NCBI GenBank assembly: GCA_963763215.1
Contig: CAVXNX010000009.1
Location: 62,001-126,000, forward strand
Direction: 5' to 3'
Length of the DNA: 64,000 nucleotides
DNA from: DASQZK01 sp963763215
GTDB taxonomy: Bacteria > Bacteroidota > Bacteroidia > Bacteroidales > GCA-2748055
Shown: in pieces, positions 8,885 to 19,267 of the stretch
Position numbering within the stretch: the first letter of the stretch is position 1
Layout of the letters: every line of letters begins with the position of its first letter
Program-made: the position numbers and the translations under genes
The notes under the pieces: model-generated
Databases searched by the model: none
Seen by the model: only the letters and a program-made list of their open reading frames with translations
What the model was told of the DNA's origin: nothing

Positions 8885-10258
8885 ACCGCGCATGTGCTTT
8901 TCGGCCCGCGGCCGGGATCCCGTTTCGGGGTCCCGGTTTTTTTTGTGTCCTTCACCATCATTCCGGTCGGCCGTTCAACTTCCTGTTGGGGAGATAATCC
9001 GCTGATTTGCCTGGCGAATCCGATGATCTCGCGCATCTGTGGAAACAACTGCCGGAAATGCATATCCGGTCGGCGCAGGAAATAAATCAGGACGATGACT
9101 GAGGTGACACCATAGGAGACCGAGGCCACGATTCCCTGCTCCCGTATAACCCCAGAGCGGGATGAAGACAAAACTCAGGCCGATCGTGACGGCCAGCCCG
9201 GCGGAACTCCCGATGGCATTGATGTAATGTTTCCCCGTGGCTGAAAAATAATGACCCAGGATCAGGGCGATCCCAAAGAACAATGTGCCGGGAGCCAGTG
9301 CCAGGATAATGTAACGGATACCGCCGAATTCGGGACCAAAAATGGCGACGTAGAGCGAAGAAGGCAGGAATATGAGGATTACCACAGCCACTGCCGACAC
9401 CATGAGGTTGATCCAGAGCAGGTTCCGGGTCAACCTGACAGAGTAGGCATCATCGGTCGAATTCACAATAACGGAATTCTGCACCAGCGCGATACTGCGG
9501 CTGATCAGCCAGATCGATTCGGCGATCGAGATCGCGTTTGAATAAATGCCCACCTCACTCGTCCCGCTGTAGTAATTCAGGATATAATAGCTGAAGCGGA
9601 AGCTCAGCAATTGGGTAAAAACAGCCATCTGGTTGAAAAAACCCAGGAACGCCATGCTTTTGAGTGCCTTACGCCATATTTCCAGGGGTTCCCGGGTCCA
9701 TTTCCGGTAATCCGTGTAGGTGAGGAGATAGCTGGCAATAAGGCTCGAACCATACCCCACATAAAGCGATACCAGGTAGGCGTGGATTGTCTTGTTTTTC
9801 AAAACCATGAAAAACAGGAAGAGCATGAAAAGGGTGGCCGAAATCTGGAGGATACTGACAAAGTTATTCGCTTTGATCCGCTGACGGGCAAGGAGAAGGG
9901 TGAGATTGATATTGGTGAGTGAGAGAAGAAATGCCAGCAGGCAGGTGTCGCGGATATATACCTCCGGAACGAGATGGATGACACGCAGAAGGCCGTAAAT
10001 TGCTGATATGGTTATCAGAAGCCAGATATAGGAGGGAATGAGTAAAACGGATACCGGGAATCGGGGAATGTGGTAGACCAGGGAAGAAGGACCGATAACT
10101 CCCGTCATGATGATGACGATTGAGATGGTCGCGATGATGAGTCCCTGTTCCCCTTTACCGCTGGCCCCAAGATAATTGGATAGCAGGATGGCAATGACCA
10201 GGCTGGCGGCTGAAGCGAAAATTCGCGTCCCAAGGGTATTGAGTATTTTCCCGATCAT
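8836..10258 (-). CDS. Wzx-like polysaccharide flippase (MOP superfamily), frame broken near 9145
   Basis: The product begins MIGKILNTLGTRIFASAASL and has ten or more hydrophobic helices, with the early LSNYLGASGKGEQGLI loop characteristic of O-antigen/teichoic acid translocases. Such proteins flip undecaprenyl-linked repeat units across the inner membrane. After IPLWGYTGAG near 9145 the reading continues in another frame (VASVSYGVTSVIVLIYFLRR). The C-terminal 50 residues, down to 8836, look non-membranous and run across the terminator of the opposite gene, so a further error probably hides the true stop. It overlaps the upstream GT4 gene by 4 bases, indicating translational coupling. Confidence 0.8.
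8912..8944 (+). terminator. Rho-independent terminator
   Basis: An 11-bp stem (CCGGGATCCCG / CGGGGTCCCGG, one G-T pair) with a TTT loop is followed by eight T residues. It lies 28 bases after the propeller lipoprotein stop and fits that gene. Confidence 0.9.
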
Positions 10259-11418
10259 TTTTTCTCCGCTTTCCTGCCTTGTAACACCTGCTGATAGACC
10301 TCGGCAAACTGCCTGCCAACCCTCTCCATGCTGAAATGTTCCGCGGCATAGTGATGGATGAACTTCCGGTCGTATTCCGGGTCATGGTCCATCATGTAAA
10401 CCATCCCGTGAACCAGGCCGCTTTCATCCCCCTTATTCACCAGGTACCCCGTTCTTTCATTCACATGCTCCCCAATTCCACCCGTATCGGTACTCAGGAC
10501 AGGCAACCCGCAGGAAAAGGATTCCGCGATGACGCATGGCTGGTTTTCATAATTGCTGAACAGGAGGAAGGCATCCGAATCCTGCATGAACGCCGGAATA
10601 TCCTCATGTTTCTGCTTGCCATGGAAAAAGACCTTTCGATCCAGGAGGCCAAGTTCCCCGGCCAACGCGAATTGTGTTTCCGAATGCTGACCAACAAAAT
10701 CGATCCGGAAAAGCCTGCCGGTTTTATCCAGTTCACCGGCAGCTCGAAGAATGCCGGTGATGTTCTTCTGTTCCTCTTTCATGGATGAAACATGCAGGAA
10801 ACGGAATGTCTTCTCCCGGGTCCGTTCTTTCATGACGAAGCGTGAGAGATCGACGGCATTCGGGACGACCTTGAAATTTCCCCTGAAACCATGCCTTCGC
10901 AGTGATGATCCCAGGTCATTCGATACGGGCATGATCATACCGGCTTTCCGTGCCAGCCATCGGGTCAGTCTTTTCCGGGGAATATGGTCGGTCAGGTAGA
11001 TCGTCCAGTGTTCCGTGATCACGAACGGAACCGGGGAAAATCGCCGGAAAAGCGCAACGACAAAGATGATGGGATAGATCACACTCGCGTGAATGATATC
11101 CGGCTTTCCGAATTTTTTCACAACGAAGCGAAATCCGTGCAAATAAGCACTTATGTACCTGGAGCCGTTGATCAACATGGAAAGAAGGGGTAACCTCGAC
11201 TTTTTAAAGTAGATCGTCAGTTCGTAAGGTGATCCGGCTTTTTCATGGAATTCGCGCTGCCTGCTCTTCATTTCGGGATCTGCCTGGACAAAGAGGACCA
11301 TAACGTTATTTTCGCGGGAAGCGGCCCGGGCATGTCGTTCCACAAAATCGCCATTGGTGGGATGAAGTCTGTTGGGAAACCAGGACGAAAGAAAAAGGAC
11401 TTTAAAATTTCTTTTCAT
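10255..11418 (-). CDS. GT4-family glycosyltransferase
   Basis: The 387-residue product has a complete GT-B fold: VLFLSSWFPNRLHPTNGDFV at the start, KPDIIHASVIYP, VPFVITEHW, VVPNAVDLSRFV at the domain boundary, FRFLHVSSMKEEQKN, and the C-terminal donor-binding segment SNYENQPCVIAESFSCGLPV with the two family Glu residues. This pattern is typical of exopolysaccharide or O-antigen GT4 transferases. The stop overlaps the start of the flippase gene (ATGA, 10255-10258). Together with the genes at 3.4-5.5 kb it indicates surface glycan assembly. Sugar specificity unknown. Confidence 0.92.
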   Translation of the reverse strand: MKRNFKVLFLSSWFPNRLHPTNGDFVERHARAASRENNVMVLFVQADPEMKSRQREFHEKAGSPYELTIYFKKSRLPLLSMLINGSRYISAYLHGFRFVVKKFGKPDIIHASVIYPIIFVVALFRRFSPVPFVITEHWTIYLTDHIPRKRLTRWLARKAGMIMPVSNDLGSSLRRHGFRGNFKVVPNAVDLSRFVMKERTREKTFRFLHVSSMKEEQKNITGILRAAGELDKTGRLFRIDFVGQHSETQFALAGELGLLDRKVFFHGKQKHEDIPAFMQDSDAFLLFSNYENQPCVIAESFSCGLPVLSTDTGGIGEHVNERTGYLVNKGDESGLVHGMVYMMDHDPEYDRKFIHHYAAEHFSMERVGRQFAEVYQQVLQGRKAEKK

Positions 11419-11992
11419 GGAATGACAAGGGTTTCACAATGGCGTCAACATACCGGAACATTCTAACCGGGACCAGGCGACCGGTATCCCGTCTTTTCTT
11501 ACGGTATGTTGATCCGTGATGCCACGGTAAAAGTACAAAATTTTCGTGGACAGCCGGTTGCCACTTGGTGAATTAACATTGCGGCATGACTTCTCCATAA
11601 AATTCCACCGCGCTGTCGAATTTTCACAGGGCCGGATGAGCCGGAATGCCACTGGACGTCAGGGAAATCCATGGATCCATTCATTGACCCTGAGACGGGG
11701 AATCTCATAATGCCTTGAACTATCGGCAGGACTTTTTGTTTACATGAATATTTTTTACTGTTTACCCGCACATGGAAGGATAGCCGGGACCGGCAAAGGT
11801 TCACGCTTTATCGCACTTCCCGGGAACATTCCTTCCTGAATGGCGGGTTCCCCGGCATTCCTCAGCTGTCCGGTTTCTCCGGAGTCCTGGCAGGTTATCG
11901 GAATGCATCTTTTTTATGCCGACCTGTTTCAAATGTTTCCCCAGGCATTTGCCATTGCAGTTATCTATTTTTTTCAATTAAAAAAAGGAACT
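11419..11992. other. intergenic stretch, nothing recognised
   Basis: Around 574 bases between divergent genes. No frame on either strand gives a protein-like sequence, and I see no RNA gene or strong hairpin. A ribosome-binding sequence (aaaaggaa) stands just before the methyltransferase ATG at 11993. Confidence 0.4.
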
Positions 11993-13052
11993 ATGGAAAC
12001 AAAAACAGGTGTCCGGACCGGACAGGCAATTCAGCAGGTCGACCCGATGAAGATCATGAACACGGGAATGGGGTTTTTCAGCTCGAAAACCTTGCTGACC
12101 GCTGTGAAACTGAATCTCTTTACCATTCTTTCGAAAGGCTCCTTTATCCCGTGATGAGATCAAGGTGGAACTGGGTCTTCACGGCAGGGGACTTTATGAT
12201 TTCCTCGATTCACTGGTCGCTTTAGGATTCCTAAAACGGGATGGGTACAGGAAAGAGGCGAGGTATTCCAATTCGGAGGACAGTGCCCTTTTCCTCGACA
12301 AAAACAAGCCGACCTACATGGGAGGGATCCTCGAGATGAGTAATAACCGTTTGTATCCCATTTGGAACCGTCTTGAGGACGGGCTCAAAACGGGGAATCC
12401 GCAAAACGAGATCCTGACTGGGGAGGAGACCTTATTTGACACCCTTTACCAGGATATCGACAAGATGCGCGAATTTATCCGGGGCATGGACGGATTCCAG
12501 GCCGGGAATTTTATGGCCCTTGCCGCAAACTTTGACTTCTCGAAGTATAAAACGCTATGCGATATCGGCGGTGCCGGAGCAATGTTATCCATCCAGGTGA
12601 CACGGCAGAATCCGCATATGAAGTGTATCTCGCTCGATCTTTCGTCAGTGTGTTTCATCGCCCGTGAAAATATCAGGGCAGCCGGCATGGAAGGGAAGAT
12701 CGAGATCCGGGAAGGTGATTTCTTCGATGGACCATTTCCTTCAGCAGATGTCATCACCATGGGGAATATCCTGCACGACTGGGGAACAACCGATAAAAAA
12801 ACCCTGATCAGGAAAGCCTATGATGCTCTGACCGAAGGTGGATCATTGGTGGTCATTGAGACGATCATCGACAACGAGCGGAAAGAAAATGCCATGGGCC
12901 TTCTGATGTCACTGAACATGCTCCTGGAAACACACCAGGGTTATGATATGACCTACGGCACTTTTGATTGTTTCACCCGCGAGGTGGGGTTCCGGGATTC
13001 ATACCTCCTCCCGCTGGCCGGACCGGTCAGCGCGGCCATCGCGGTGAAATAG
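11993..13052 (+). CDS. SAM-dependent O-methyltransferase, frame broken near 12148
   Basis: The N-terminus METKTGVRTGQAIQQVDPMK, with a dimerisation helix (FFSSKTLLTAVKLNLFTIL), is followed after one extra T near 12148 by SRDEIKVELGLHGRGLYDFL, a winged-helix part. The catalytic domain has the SAM motif TLCDIGGAGAMLSIQV, an acidic motif II (CISLDLSSV), and EGDFFDGPFPSADVITMGNI followed by LHDW. This is the acetylserotonin/caffeate O-methyltransferase layout (HTH dimer plus Rossmann domain, about 350 residues). The LHDW motif carries the usual His-Asp catalytic neighbourhood. Substrate is probably a small phenolic or polyketide-like molecule, but nothing nearby names it. Confidence 0.85.
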
Positions 13053-13213
13053 ATCGACGGAAAAAAGGCATTCAAGCTGATCCGTCAATGATAACAAAGA
13101 AGGGAAACCGGGTGAGGCTGTCCTGAAGGTCAGCCCCGCCCTTTTCTCCCGCTGAACCGGAAAGCTTTGAAGGCTTTTCCCGTGAAGCATTCGGCGGAAG
13201 AAGGGAAGGATCG

Positions 13214-13465
13214 TCATGCCGGCCGTGGTTCAATAAGGCTTTTGCTAAAGGTCTTCATTTCGTGCTGGAAGGCAGCCCAAACGGCCACGAGAAACAACAG
13301 GGATCCGGCGGTGTTGATTATTATCCGTTTGACCATTTGCGGATCAAAAATAGAATTTCGCTTTTTCGACAGGAACAGGAAATCGGTGAGTGGCCGGATG
13401 TAACCGACGAATGGGGGAGAGGGATCGGTGAAGTGTTTCCCTGCCTTATCCTTCGCGGTACACAT
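13214..13465 (-). CDS. possible small single-pass membrane protein
   Basis: An 83-residue frame contains PPFVGYIRPLTDFLFLSKK, then IIINTAGSLLFLVAVWAAF as one membrane helix, then a short basic tail. Composition is protein-like, but no family is recognised and the start is uncertain. It lies between two convergent-looking genes without an evident promoter. It could also be chance. Confidence 0.3.
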   Translation of the reverse strand: MCTAKDKAGKHFTDPSPPFVGYIRPLTDFLFLSKKRNSIFDPQMVKRIIINTAGSLLFLVAVWAAFQHEMKTFSKSLIEPRPA

Positions 13466-13564
13466 GATGCTTTTTCACGGAAAATGGCCTTATACCGGCA
13501 TTTTCGGGTTAAAAAAGCATCAAAACCATGATTTTAGTGGGTTCAGCGGATCAGCCTTCGGGGT

Positions 13565-14392
13565 TTACCTTTCGTACATGATGGTTCCTGCCTGGTCCGC
13601 CAGGATGATCATTTCTCCCGGTTCATTCCTGTTCAGCACCGAAATTTTGGGATGGCCGTTAACAGTCATCCCTCTTTCCGAAAACGTCGTGTGCAACGTA
13701 CCGAGGGCTTTTTCCGGGGTATTGTTGTTCTTGCTCAGGTGGGCCAGGCAGATGTGGGTGAGATGATCACCGAGGTTTTCTGCCAGGAAAGCAGAGGTCT
13801 GAAGATTTCCAAGGTGACCGTTACCGGATTGAATCCGTTTTTTCAGGTAATACGGGTAGGGACCGTTCACCAGCATTTCTTCGTCGTAGTTGGATTCGAT
13901 GACCAGCAGGTTGGCCAGTTTCAGGTATGGGGCGGCGGTTTCGCAGATGTGTCCGAGGTCGGTGGCAATGGTGATTTTTTTTCCGCCTCCGCAGATATGA
14001 AACCCGATGGTTTCAGGGGCATCATGGTGGACCGGGAACGCTTCAATGTCAAAGCCGGCCAGGTGAAATTTCTGATGCAGGGGTATCTCGCGGATGCAAT
14101 CGGTTGAGATCCTCCTTTGGGGTGACAGAATGCTTTTCCAGATATTTGCTGTGGTAAAAGCCGGCAGGTTGTTCCGGCGCGTCAGAACTTCGAGTCCGCG
14201 GATATGGTCCGAATGATTATGCGTGACCAGCACCCCCATGATGCTTTGGATGGAAATACCCCGTAATTTCAGGAACTTCCGGATCGAGGTAGCTGAAATG
14301 CCCGCATCGATCAGGATGCCGTGAAAGGCATTGCCAATGTAATAACAGTTTCCACTGGAACCGCTGCTGAGGCTGCAAAAGTTAATTGTCAT
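13565..14392 (-). CDS. MBL-fold metallo-hydrolase, YycJ/WalJ type
   Basis: Starting at MTINFCSLSSGSSGNCYYIG (ATG 14392), the 275-residue product shows the metallo-beta-lactamase metal motif VLVTHNHSDHIRGLEVL, then FHLAGFDIEAFPVHHDAPET, KITIATDLGHICE and LLVIESNYDEEMLVNGPYPY with HLGNLQTSA. The SGSSGN opening and spacing match the YycJ (WalJ) subgroup of exonuclease-like MBL proteins. These are thought to process nucleic acid ends and affect cell-wall or replication checkpoints. An upstream in-frame ATG at 14422 is less likely. Stand-alone gene. Confidence 0.9.
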   Translation of the reverse strand: MTINFCSLSSGSSGNCYYIGNAFHGILIDAGISATSIRKFLKLRGISIQSIMGVLVTHNHSDHIRGLEVLTRRNNLPAFTTANIWKSILSPQRRISTDCIREIPLHQKFHLAGFDIEAFPVHHDAPETIGFHICGGGKKITIATDLGHICETAAPYLKLANLLVIESNYDEEMLVNGPYPYYLKKRIQSGNGHLGNLQTSAFLAENLGDHLTHICLAHLSKNNNTPEKALGTLHTTFSERGMTVNGHPKISVLNRNEPGEMIILADQAGTIMYER

Positions 14393-14477
14393 CAGACCAA
14401 AATTATGGGAACAAAGGTACAAGAATCAGGGAAAATGTGCAGTCTTTTTCCAGCAATCAACTTCTGGAACCGGTATT

Positions 14478-14588
14478 TCATAAATCCATGAACGCCTTCG
14501 CTTCTTTGGTCAAAATGCGGTTGACTACACCCGGATTTTCTTCCTGATTTGACTTGATATTCAGCAATTTAATGTCAGGATCACTCAT
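14478..14588 (-). pseudogene. 36-codon ORF resembling a malate synthase N-terminus
   Basis: The frame reads MSDPDIKLLNIKSNQ, then PGVVNRILTKEAKAFMDL and stops. The I-L-T-x-E-A-x-x-F pattern recalls the N-terminal edge of malate synthase A, but no continuation is visible in any frame downstream. It may be a remnant or coincidence; it also occupies the promoter side of the MBL gene. Confidence 0.25.
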
Positions 14589-14669
14589 GCTAAAAACAGC
14601 CAGGGCTGGTATTCATCCGATAAAAAACTTTTGTATATTTATTCCCGGAAACCTGAAACAAAACCCTTT

Positions 14670-15116
14670 ATGAACACATTACCGCTTGTTGCCACGGTCG
14701 AGCTCATCAACGACAAGGTGAAATTCAACTGCCAATCGCGTACCAATACTCCGGTCACGGTTGATTATACGCCACCGATAGGCGACGGAGAAGGATATAC
14801 TTCGCTCGAGCTGCTGCTCATCAGCCTTTCAACGTGCGTGGGTACCGCCATTGCCGCCGGATTGAGACGGATGCAAAAGACCATCGCTTCATTGACCATT
14901 GAAAGCCATGGATACCGGAGGGATGAACACCCGACGGGGTTCAGGAACATTGAGCTCATGATCAACATGCGTTCTCCGGATATCACTTCGGTGGATATGG
15001 AAAAAGTGCTTGGCACCCTGGAAAAAATCTGCCCTGTTCTGAGCATGCTTTCCGAACAGGTCAAAGTGGAGTTCACCTATTGCATTAACGAGACGACCTG
15101 GGCCAACGTCCGTTAG
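14670..15116 (+). CDS. OsmC/Ohr-family redox protein
   Basis: The start at MNTLPLVATVELINDKVKFN (14670) gives 148 residues. The OsmC fold is evident from LELLLISLSTCVGTAIAAGL, with the first redox Cys in STCVG, and from LEKICPVLSMLSEQVKVEF, with the second Cys in KICPV. OsmC/YhfA-type proteins reduce organic hydroperoxides or bind small thiols in the cytoplasm. The pair of cysteines about 60 residues apart is complete, so activity is expected. Monocistronic. Confidence 0.9.
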   Translation: MNTLPLVATVELINDKVKFNCQSRTNTPVTVDYTPPIGDGEGYTSLELLLISLSTCVGTAIAAGLRRMQKTIASLTIESHGYRRDEHPTGFRNIELMINMRSPDITSVDMEKVLGTLEKICPVLSMLSEQVKVEFTYCINETTWANVR

Positions 15117-15265
15117 CCTCAACAGGAAAAACCGGACCGGGGTAGGGATTCCTTGCCCCGTTTGACAGACAACGGAAAGGCCGGATCGTTCACATGGTAT
15201 CCTGTACCGGTACCGGCTGGCGGGGGAGGGGTTATTGGAACGGCCCCGTCCGGATTTCAGGGCGG

Positions 15266-16421
15266 TCAGGGAATGATACGGCTCCCATCCTGTTCCCACT
15301 CCACCAGTTCGCCTTTTTCGTAGGTTGACCGGAGTGAGCCATCTTCATACCAGGTCACCTGAGTCCCAAACATATACTCGTTATCAATGTAATCCAACTC
15401 CCTGGATTTTTGGCCGTTCCGGTAATATTCGATGGTCTTTCCATTCCGCTTCCCATTCTTATAGGTTATTTCGCTTTCAAGTTCCCCGGTGGGATACCAG
15501 GATTTATAGACACCTTCAAGTTTTCCATCGATGTACCAGACTTCATCCTTCTTTTGCCGTTATGATAATAGGTGATCTGCAACCTGGTTTTATCGCCCGA
15601 AGTCCAGGTCGTGTATAACCCGGATGTGGTCATAAAGGGTCCCGGCTTTATCTTTCCAATGTTTTTCTCATCCGCGCCGTAGCCATAGCTCTCAACGACT
15701 TTTCCATTCCTGTCGTGGACCCAGTTCCCGATCGCATACCCATCTTTCTTTTCAATCAATTTATGGTTCCCGTCCCGGAAAATTTCAGCAATGTCGTTTT
15801 GATTATTGTCATACATCACTTCAATGCTCGCATATCCTTCCTTGGTCACCACGGGATGATCGAATCTCGAATAATACTCCCGCTTAATGACAAGGCCAGA
15901 GGGATTACAAGTGATCTTTTTAATCGCGTACCCGTCGGGCGAATCGATCAGCCTGTTGTGACGATCGTAGTAAGCAACCTGCTCCAGTTGATGCGGGCGG
16001 GAATACCGTGACCTGATGGTGGCCATGCCATGGTTCCCTTCCGCCACCAGCTGAGCCTCCCGGTTGTAACATTCGAGGGTCGTTTCATCATCATTGCTGT
16101 CATAATAATGCTTATAAATGGCAACTCCCTTGTTGTTTTCGGCCAACCGGCCCGATTCATCTCCTTGGGCAACTTTTCCCTGACCCGGATTTTCGGTTTT
16201 CTCGCCGCTTCCGCCTTCTTCTTTTTCTTTTCCCGATGTTGTTGTTTTTCCCTTTCGATCGCCGCTTCCTCTGTCCAGATGGTCTCATCTTTTAGGTAAA
16301 GCGCGCAGCTTTCCTCAAAATCGGCGATTTTGCCGGTTAATTTACAGACCAGGCCCTGACCGGCATCAAATTGCCGGTTTAGGCATGTTCTGCAGAATTT
16401 CAGGTGATCACGTCTGTCCAT
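15266..16421 (-). CDS. Cys-motif plus YwqK-type repeat protein, two frame breaks
   Basis: Residues 1-45 carry a cysteine module (FCRTCLNRQFDAGQGLVC and then C in FEESCALY) frequent in Bacteroidota proteins of unknown role. A Lys/Glu/Ala-rich charged linker follows. After a break near 16145 the protein becomes a repeat array: AIYKHYYDSNDDETTLE, IKREYYSRFDHPVVTKEGYA, LQITYYHNGKR. A second break near 15550 gives DEVWYIDGKLEGVYKSWYP, ITYKNGKRNGKTIEYYRNGQ and VTWYEDGSLRSTYEKGEL. These are the YwqK/MORN-like repeats (Y-x-N/D-G-x-x), usually surface or antitoxin-related. The inferred product is about 385 residues. Function unknown. Confidence 0.7.
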
Positions 16422-16484
16422 TCCTGGATAGTATTCATGGAAAAAGTCGGGTGAACGGATGCCGGGAAACCTGCCGAAACAGGC

Positions 16485-16658
16485 TCAGGCATTCCCGGCG
16501 AAGGTGAACATGTGGGCCAGATTCCCACTGGCGAGGGCAATGAGGAAGACGACAAAATACAAACACAGGACAATGATCATCAGGATCCCCATAAAACGGT
16601 AATGCTTCTTCAGGTATCATAAACGCCAGACCAGGCGTTCGGAATACCGGACCATCAT
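16485..16658 (-). CDS. small single-pass membrane protein with an in-frame TGA
   Basis: Read from ATG 16658, the frame gives MMVRYSERLVWRL, a TGA, then YLKKHYRFMGILMIIVL and a long hydrophobic helix ending GNLAHMFTFAGNA. The residues before and after the TGA look like one continuous protein (basic amphipathic N-terminus, one membrane helix). A one-base substitution (TGG to TGA) or a sequencing error would explain it. It lies 63 bases downstream of the YwqK-repeat gene on the same strand. No family identified. Confidence 0.4.
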
Positions 16659-17032
16659 GCTGAATGCGATCAACATCAATCCCGGAAGGTTTTGCAAACT
16701 GTTTGATCCTCGGGATAAGGGTGGCGTAACGTTTCAGCTACTTCCTGAGAAAGACCTATTGTGAAAACTGCAAATAAGCCCGGTGGAACGGTTTCTCTGA
16801 CGGAAGGCCATATACCCTTTTGGAATTCAACCCCTATGATTTCAAAAACGCCTGCCGTTCCTTCATGGGCGACATCCGGAATTTGAGAATTTTGGCGCTG
16901 ACATATGGTTTTACAACATATGATGGCACAATGTCATTTCTTGTGTCAGTAAAAGAATGTAAATTTATCGCCTGTTTATAAAACCGGAGGTTAAACTGAA
17001 ATCTTATTACCCAGTGAAATAATACCAAAAAA
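16659..17032. other. promoter region of the M3 peptidase gene
   Basis: About 374 bases with no supported gene. The last 100 bases are AT-rich and carry TAAATTTA near 16961, a near match to the Bacteroidota -7 box, with TTG upstream near 16940. Confidence 0.35.
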
Positions 17033-19180
17033 ATGAAAAAATTAGAAATCCTGGCAATGGGCATGCTCCTGGTATTCATGGCAGCCTGCCATTCAAATTC
17101 AGAACAAAAAAACTCAATGGAAAACGCGAAAAACCTGGAATCCAATCCGTTCATGCATCCCAGTTCACTGCCTTTCCAGGCACCTGATTTTACAAAAATC
17201 AAGGATAGTGACTTTGCACCCGCCTTTGAAGAAGGCTTGAAAGAACAAAAAGAAGAAATCGAAAAGATCGCCAACAATCCGGAAGCGCCGACCTTCGAAA
17301 ACACGCTGGTGGCCCTTGAAAAAAGCGGAGAGCTCCTTCGCCGCGTCAACGGGGTTTTCAACATGCTTTCCGGAGCCAACACCGATTCTGTTTTGCAAAA
17401 ACTGAGCGAAGACATTGCTCCAAAACTGGCGGCGCAGCAGGATGCAATTTATCTGAATGACAGCCTTTACGCCAGGATCAAGACACTTTACCAGAAAAAA
17501 GATGAACTCAATCTGGATAAGGAATCGGCACGTTTGCTCGATTACTATCATTTGAATTTCATCCTCGCCGGTGCGAATCTCTCCTCAGAGGACAAGGTCA
17601 AATTGAAAAAGCTGAATGAAGAAGAAGCCGGCCTCAGTGCCAAATTTACCAACCAGTTGCTGGCTGCTGCCAAGGAAAGCGCCCTGGTGGTGAGCGACAA
17701 GGATTCACTGAAAGGGCTCTCGGAAGGCGCTTTGAACTCGGCTTCACAGGATGCTGAAGCCGCGGGGGTTAAAGGAAAATGGATGCTTCCGCTTCAAAAT
17801 ACGACCCAGCAACCTGCACTTCAATCACTCGAAAACCGGGATACCCGTCACCGGTTATTTGAAGACTCATGGAACAGGGCCGAAAAAGGGGGCAAAAACG
17901 ATACCCGCTCCACCATCAAACGCCTGGCGAAAATCCGGGCTGAAAAAGCCGGTTTATTGGGATATCCCAATTATGCTGCCTGGAGCCTCCAGGACCAGAT
18001 GGCCAAAACACCCGAAGCAGTGCAAACCTTCCTGGGAAAACTGATCCCGGCTTCCACGGCCAAAGCCCGTAAAGAAGCGGCCGATCTTCAGACGATCATT
18101 GATAAGGAAAAAGGCGGATTCCAACTGCAACCCTGGGACTGGAATTTTTATGCCGAGAAAGTCCGGAAAGCCCGCTATGATCTGGATGAAAACCAGGTAA
18201 AACCCTATTTCGAATTGTTCAATGTACTGGAAAACGGCGTATTTTATGCGGCCAACCAATTGTATGGACTGACATTCGAACGCCGGAACGATATCCCGGT
18301 TTACAGCGACGACATGCGTGTTTATACCGTTTACGATAAAGACAGTACCGAAATCGGTTTGTTTTACTGCGACTATTTCACACGCGACAATAAATCGGGC
18401 GGCGCCTGGATGAGCAATGTCGTTGAGCAGTCGAAATTGCTGGGCACCAAACCGGTGATTTACAATGTCTGCAACTTCACCAAACCGGCTCCCGGCGAAC
18501 CGGCCTTGATCACCTACGATGATGTGACCACCATGTTCCATGAATTCGGACACGCCCTGCATGGTTTCTTTGCCGACCAGATCTATCCGAGTTTGTCGGG
18601 TACCAATGTGGCCCGCGATTTTGTGGAACTGCCCTCCCAGTTCAACGAGCACTGGGCGCTGGATCCGAAAGTGTTCAGCCATTATGCCGTGCATTACAAG
18701 ACCGGCAAACCGATGCCACAGGCCCTGGTCGACAAGATCAAAAAATCGCAGAAATTTAACCAGGGATACGCCTTGACCGAATTGCTGGCCGCCGCCGAAC
18801 TCGATATGGAATGGCACACCATTCCCGCCGGTGATTCGGTAAAATCAGTCGATGACTTTGAAATCTCCGCTCTGAAACATACCAACCTTGATCTGCCGCA
18901 GGTTCCCCCGCGCTACCGTTCAAGTTACTTTCTGCATATCTGGGGCAATGGCTACCCGGCCGGGTATTATGCGTACCTGTGGACAGAAATGCTGGATGAC
19001 AATGCCTATAACTGGTTCGAGGAACATGGAGGCATGACCCGGGCCAATGGTCAGCGATTCCGCGATATGATCCTCTCACGCGGCGACACCGAAGATTACA
19101 ATAAGATGTTTTACGATTTCGTCGGGCATAAACCTGATATCCAGCCCATGCTGGAAGACCGCGGCTTAACCGGAAAATGA
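17033..19180 (+). CDS. dcp: M3-family oligopeptidase lipoprotein (Dcp-like)
   Basis: The 715-residue product starts with a lipoprotein signal (MLLVFMAACHSNSEQ, Cys near 19) and continues as an all-helical M3 peptidase. The zinc site MFHEFGHALHG sits near residue 502, with the third ligand Glu about 25-30 residues later (FVELPSQFNEHW). YPAGYYAYLWTEMLDDNAY is the conserved substrate-binding Tyr/Gly region. Peptidyl-dipeptidase Dcp removes C-terminal dipeptides from oligopeptides; here it would act in the periplasm. Length and signatures are typical, and no frame problem is seen. A strong terminator follows 27 bases after the stop. Confidence 0.95.
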   Translation: MKKLEILAMGMLLVFMAACHSNSEQKNSMENAKNLESNPFMHPSSLPFQAPDFTKIKDSDFAPAFEEGLKEQKEEIEKIANNPEAPTFENTLVALEKSGELLRRVNGVFNMLSGANTDSVLQKLSEDIAPKLAAQQDAIYLNDSLYARIKTLYQKKDELNLDKESARLLDYYHLNFILAGANLSSEDKVKLKKLNEEEAGLSAKFTNQLLAAAKESALVVSDKDSLKGLSEGALNSASQDAEAAGVKGKWMLPLQNTTQQPALQSLENRDTRHRLFEDSWNRAEKGGKNDTRSTIKRLAKIRAEKAGLLGYPNYAAWSLQDQMAKTPEAVQTFLGKLIPASTAKARKEAADLQTIIDKEKGGFQLQPWDWNFYAEKVRKARYDLDENQVKPYFELFNVLENGVFYAANQLYGLTFERRNDIPVYSDDMRVYTVYDKDSTEIGLFYCDYFTRDNKSGGAWMSNVVEQSKLLGTKPVIYNVCNFTKPAPGEPALITYDDVTTMFHEFGHALHGFFADQIYPSLSGTNVARDFVELPSQFNEHWALDPKVFSHYAVHYKTGKPMPQALVDKIKKSQKFNQGYALTELLAAAELDMEWHTIPAGDSVKSVDDFEISALKHTNLDLPQVPPRYRSSYFLHIWGNGYPAGYYAYLWTEMLDDNAYNWFEEHGGMTRANGQRFRDMILSRGDTEDYNKMFYDFVGHKPDIQPMLEDRGLTGK

Positions 19181-19206
19181 ACTGATCCGCATTAATCCGG
19201 TCCCGG

Positions 19207-19267
19207 ACACAGGGAATTCTTCTCTTACCAACAATCACTGGCAGAGAAGGGTTCCCTGTGTTTTTTT
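19207..19267 (+). terminator. Rho-independent terminator of the M3 peptidase gene
   Basis: ACACAGGGAA pairs with TTCCCTGTGT, and the inner TCTTCTCT with AGAGAAGG, giving a long stem closed by about 20 loop bases and followed by seven T residues. Confidence 0.85.

Noticed and set aside
17954..18817. 287-codon minus-strand frame inside the M3 peptidase gene
   Set aside because: Antisense shadow of a well-conserved gene; its translation (FFMEH-like His/Gly bias) matches no family.
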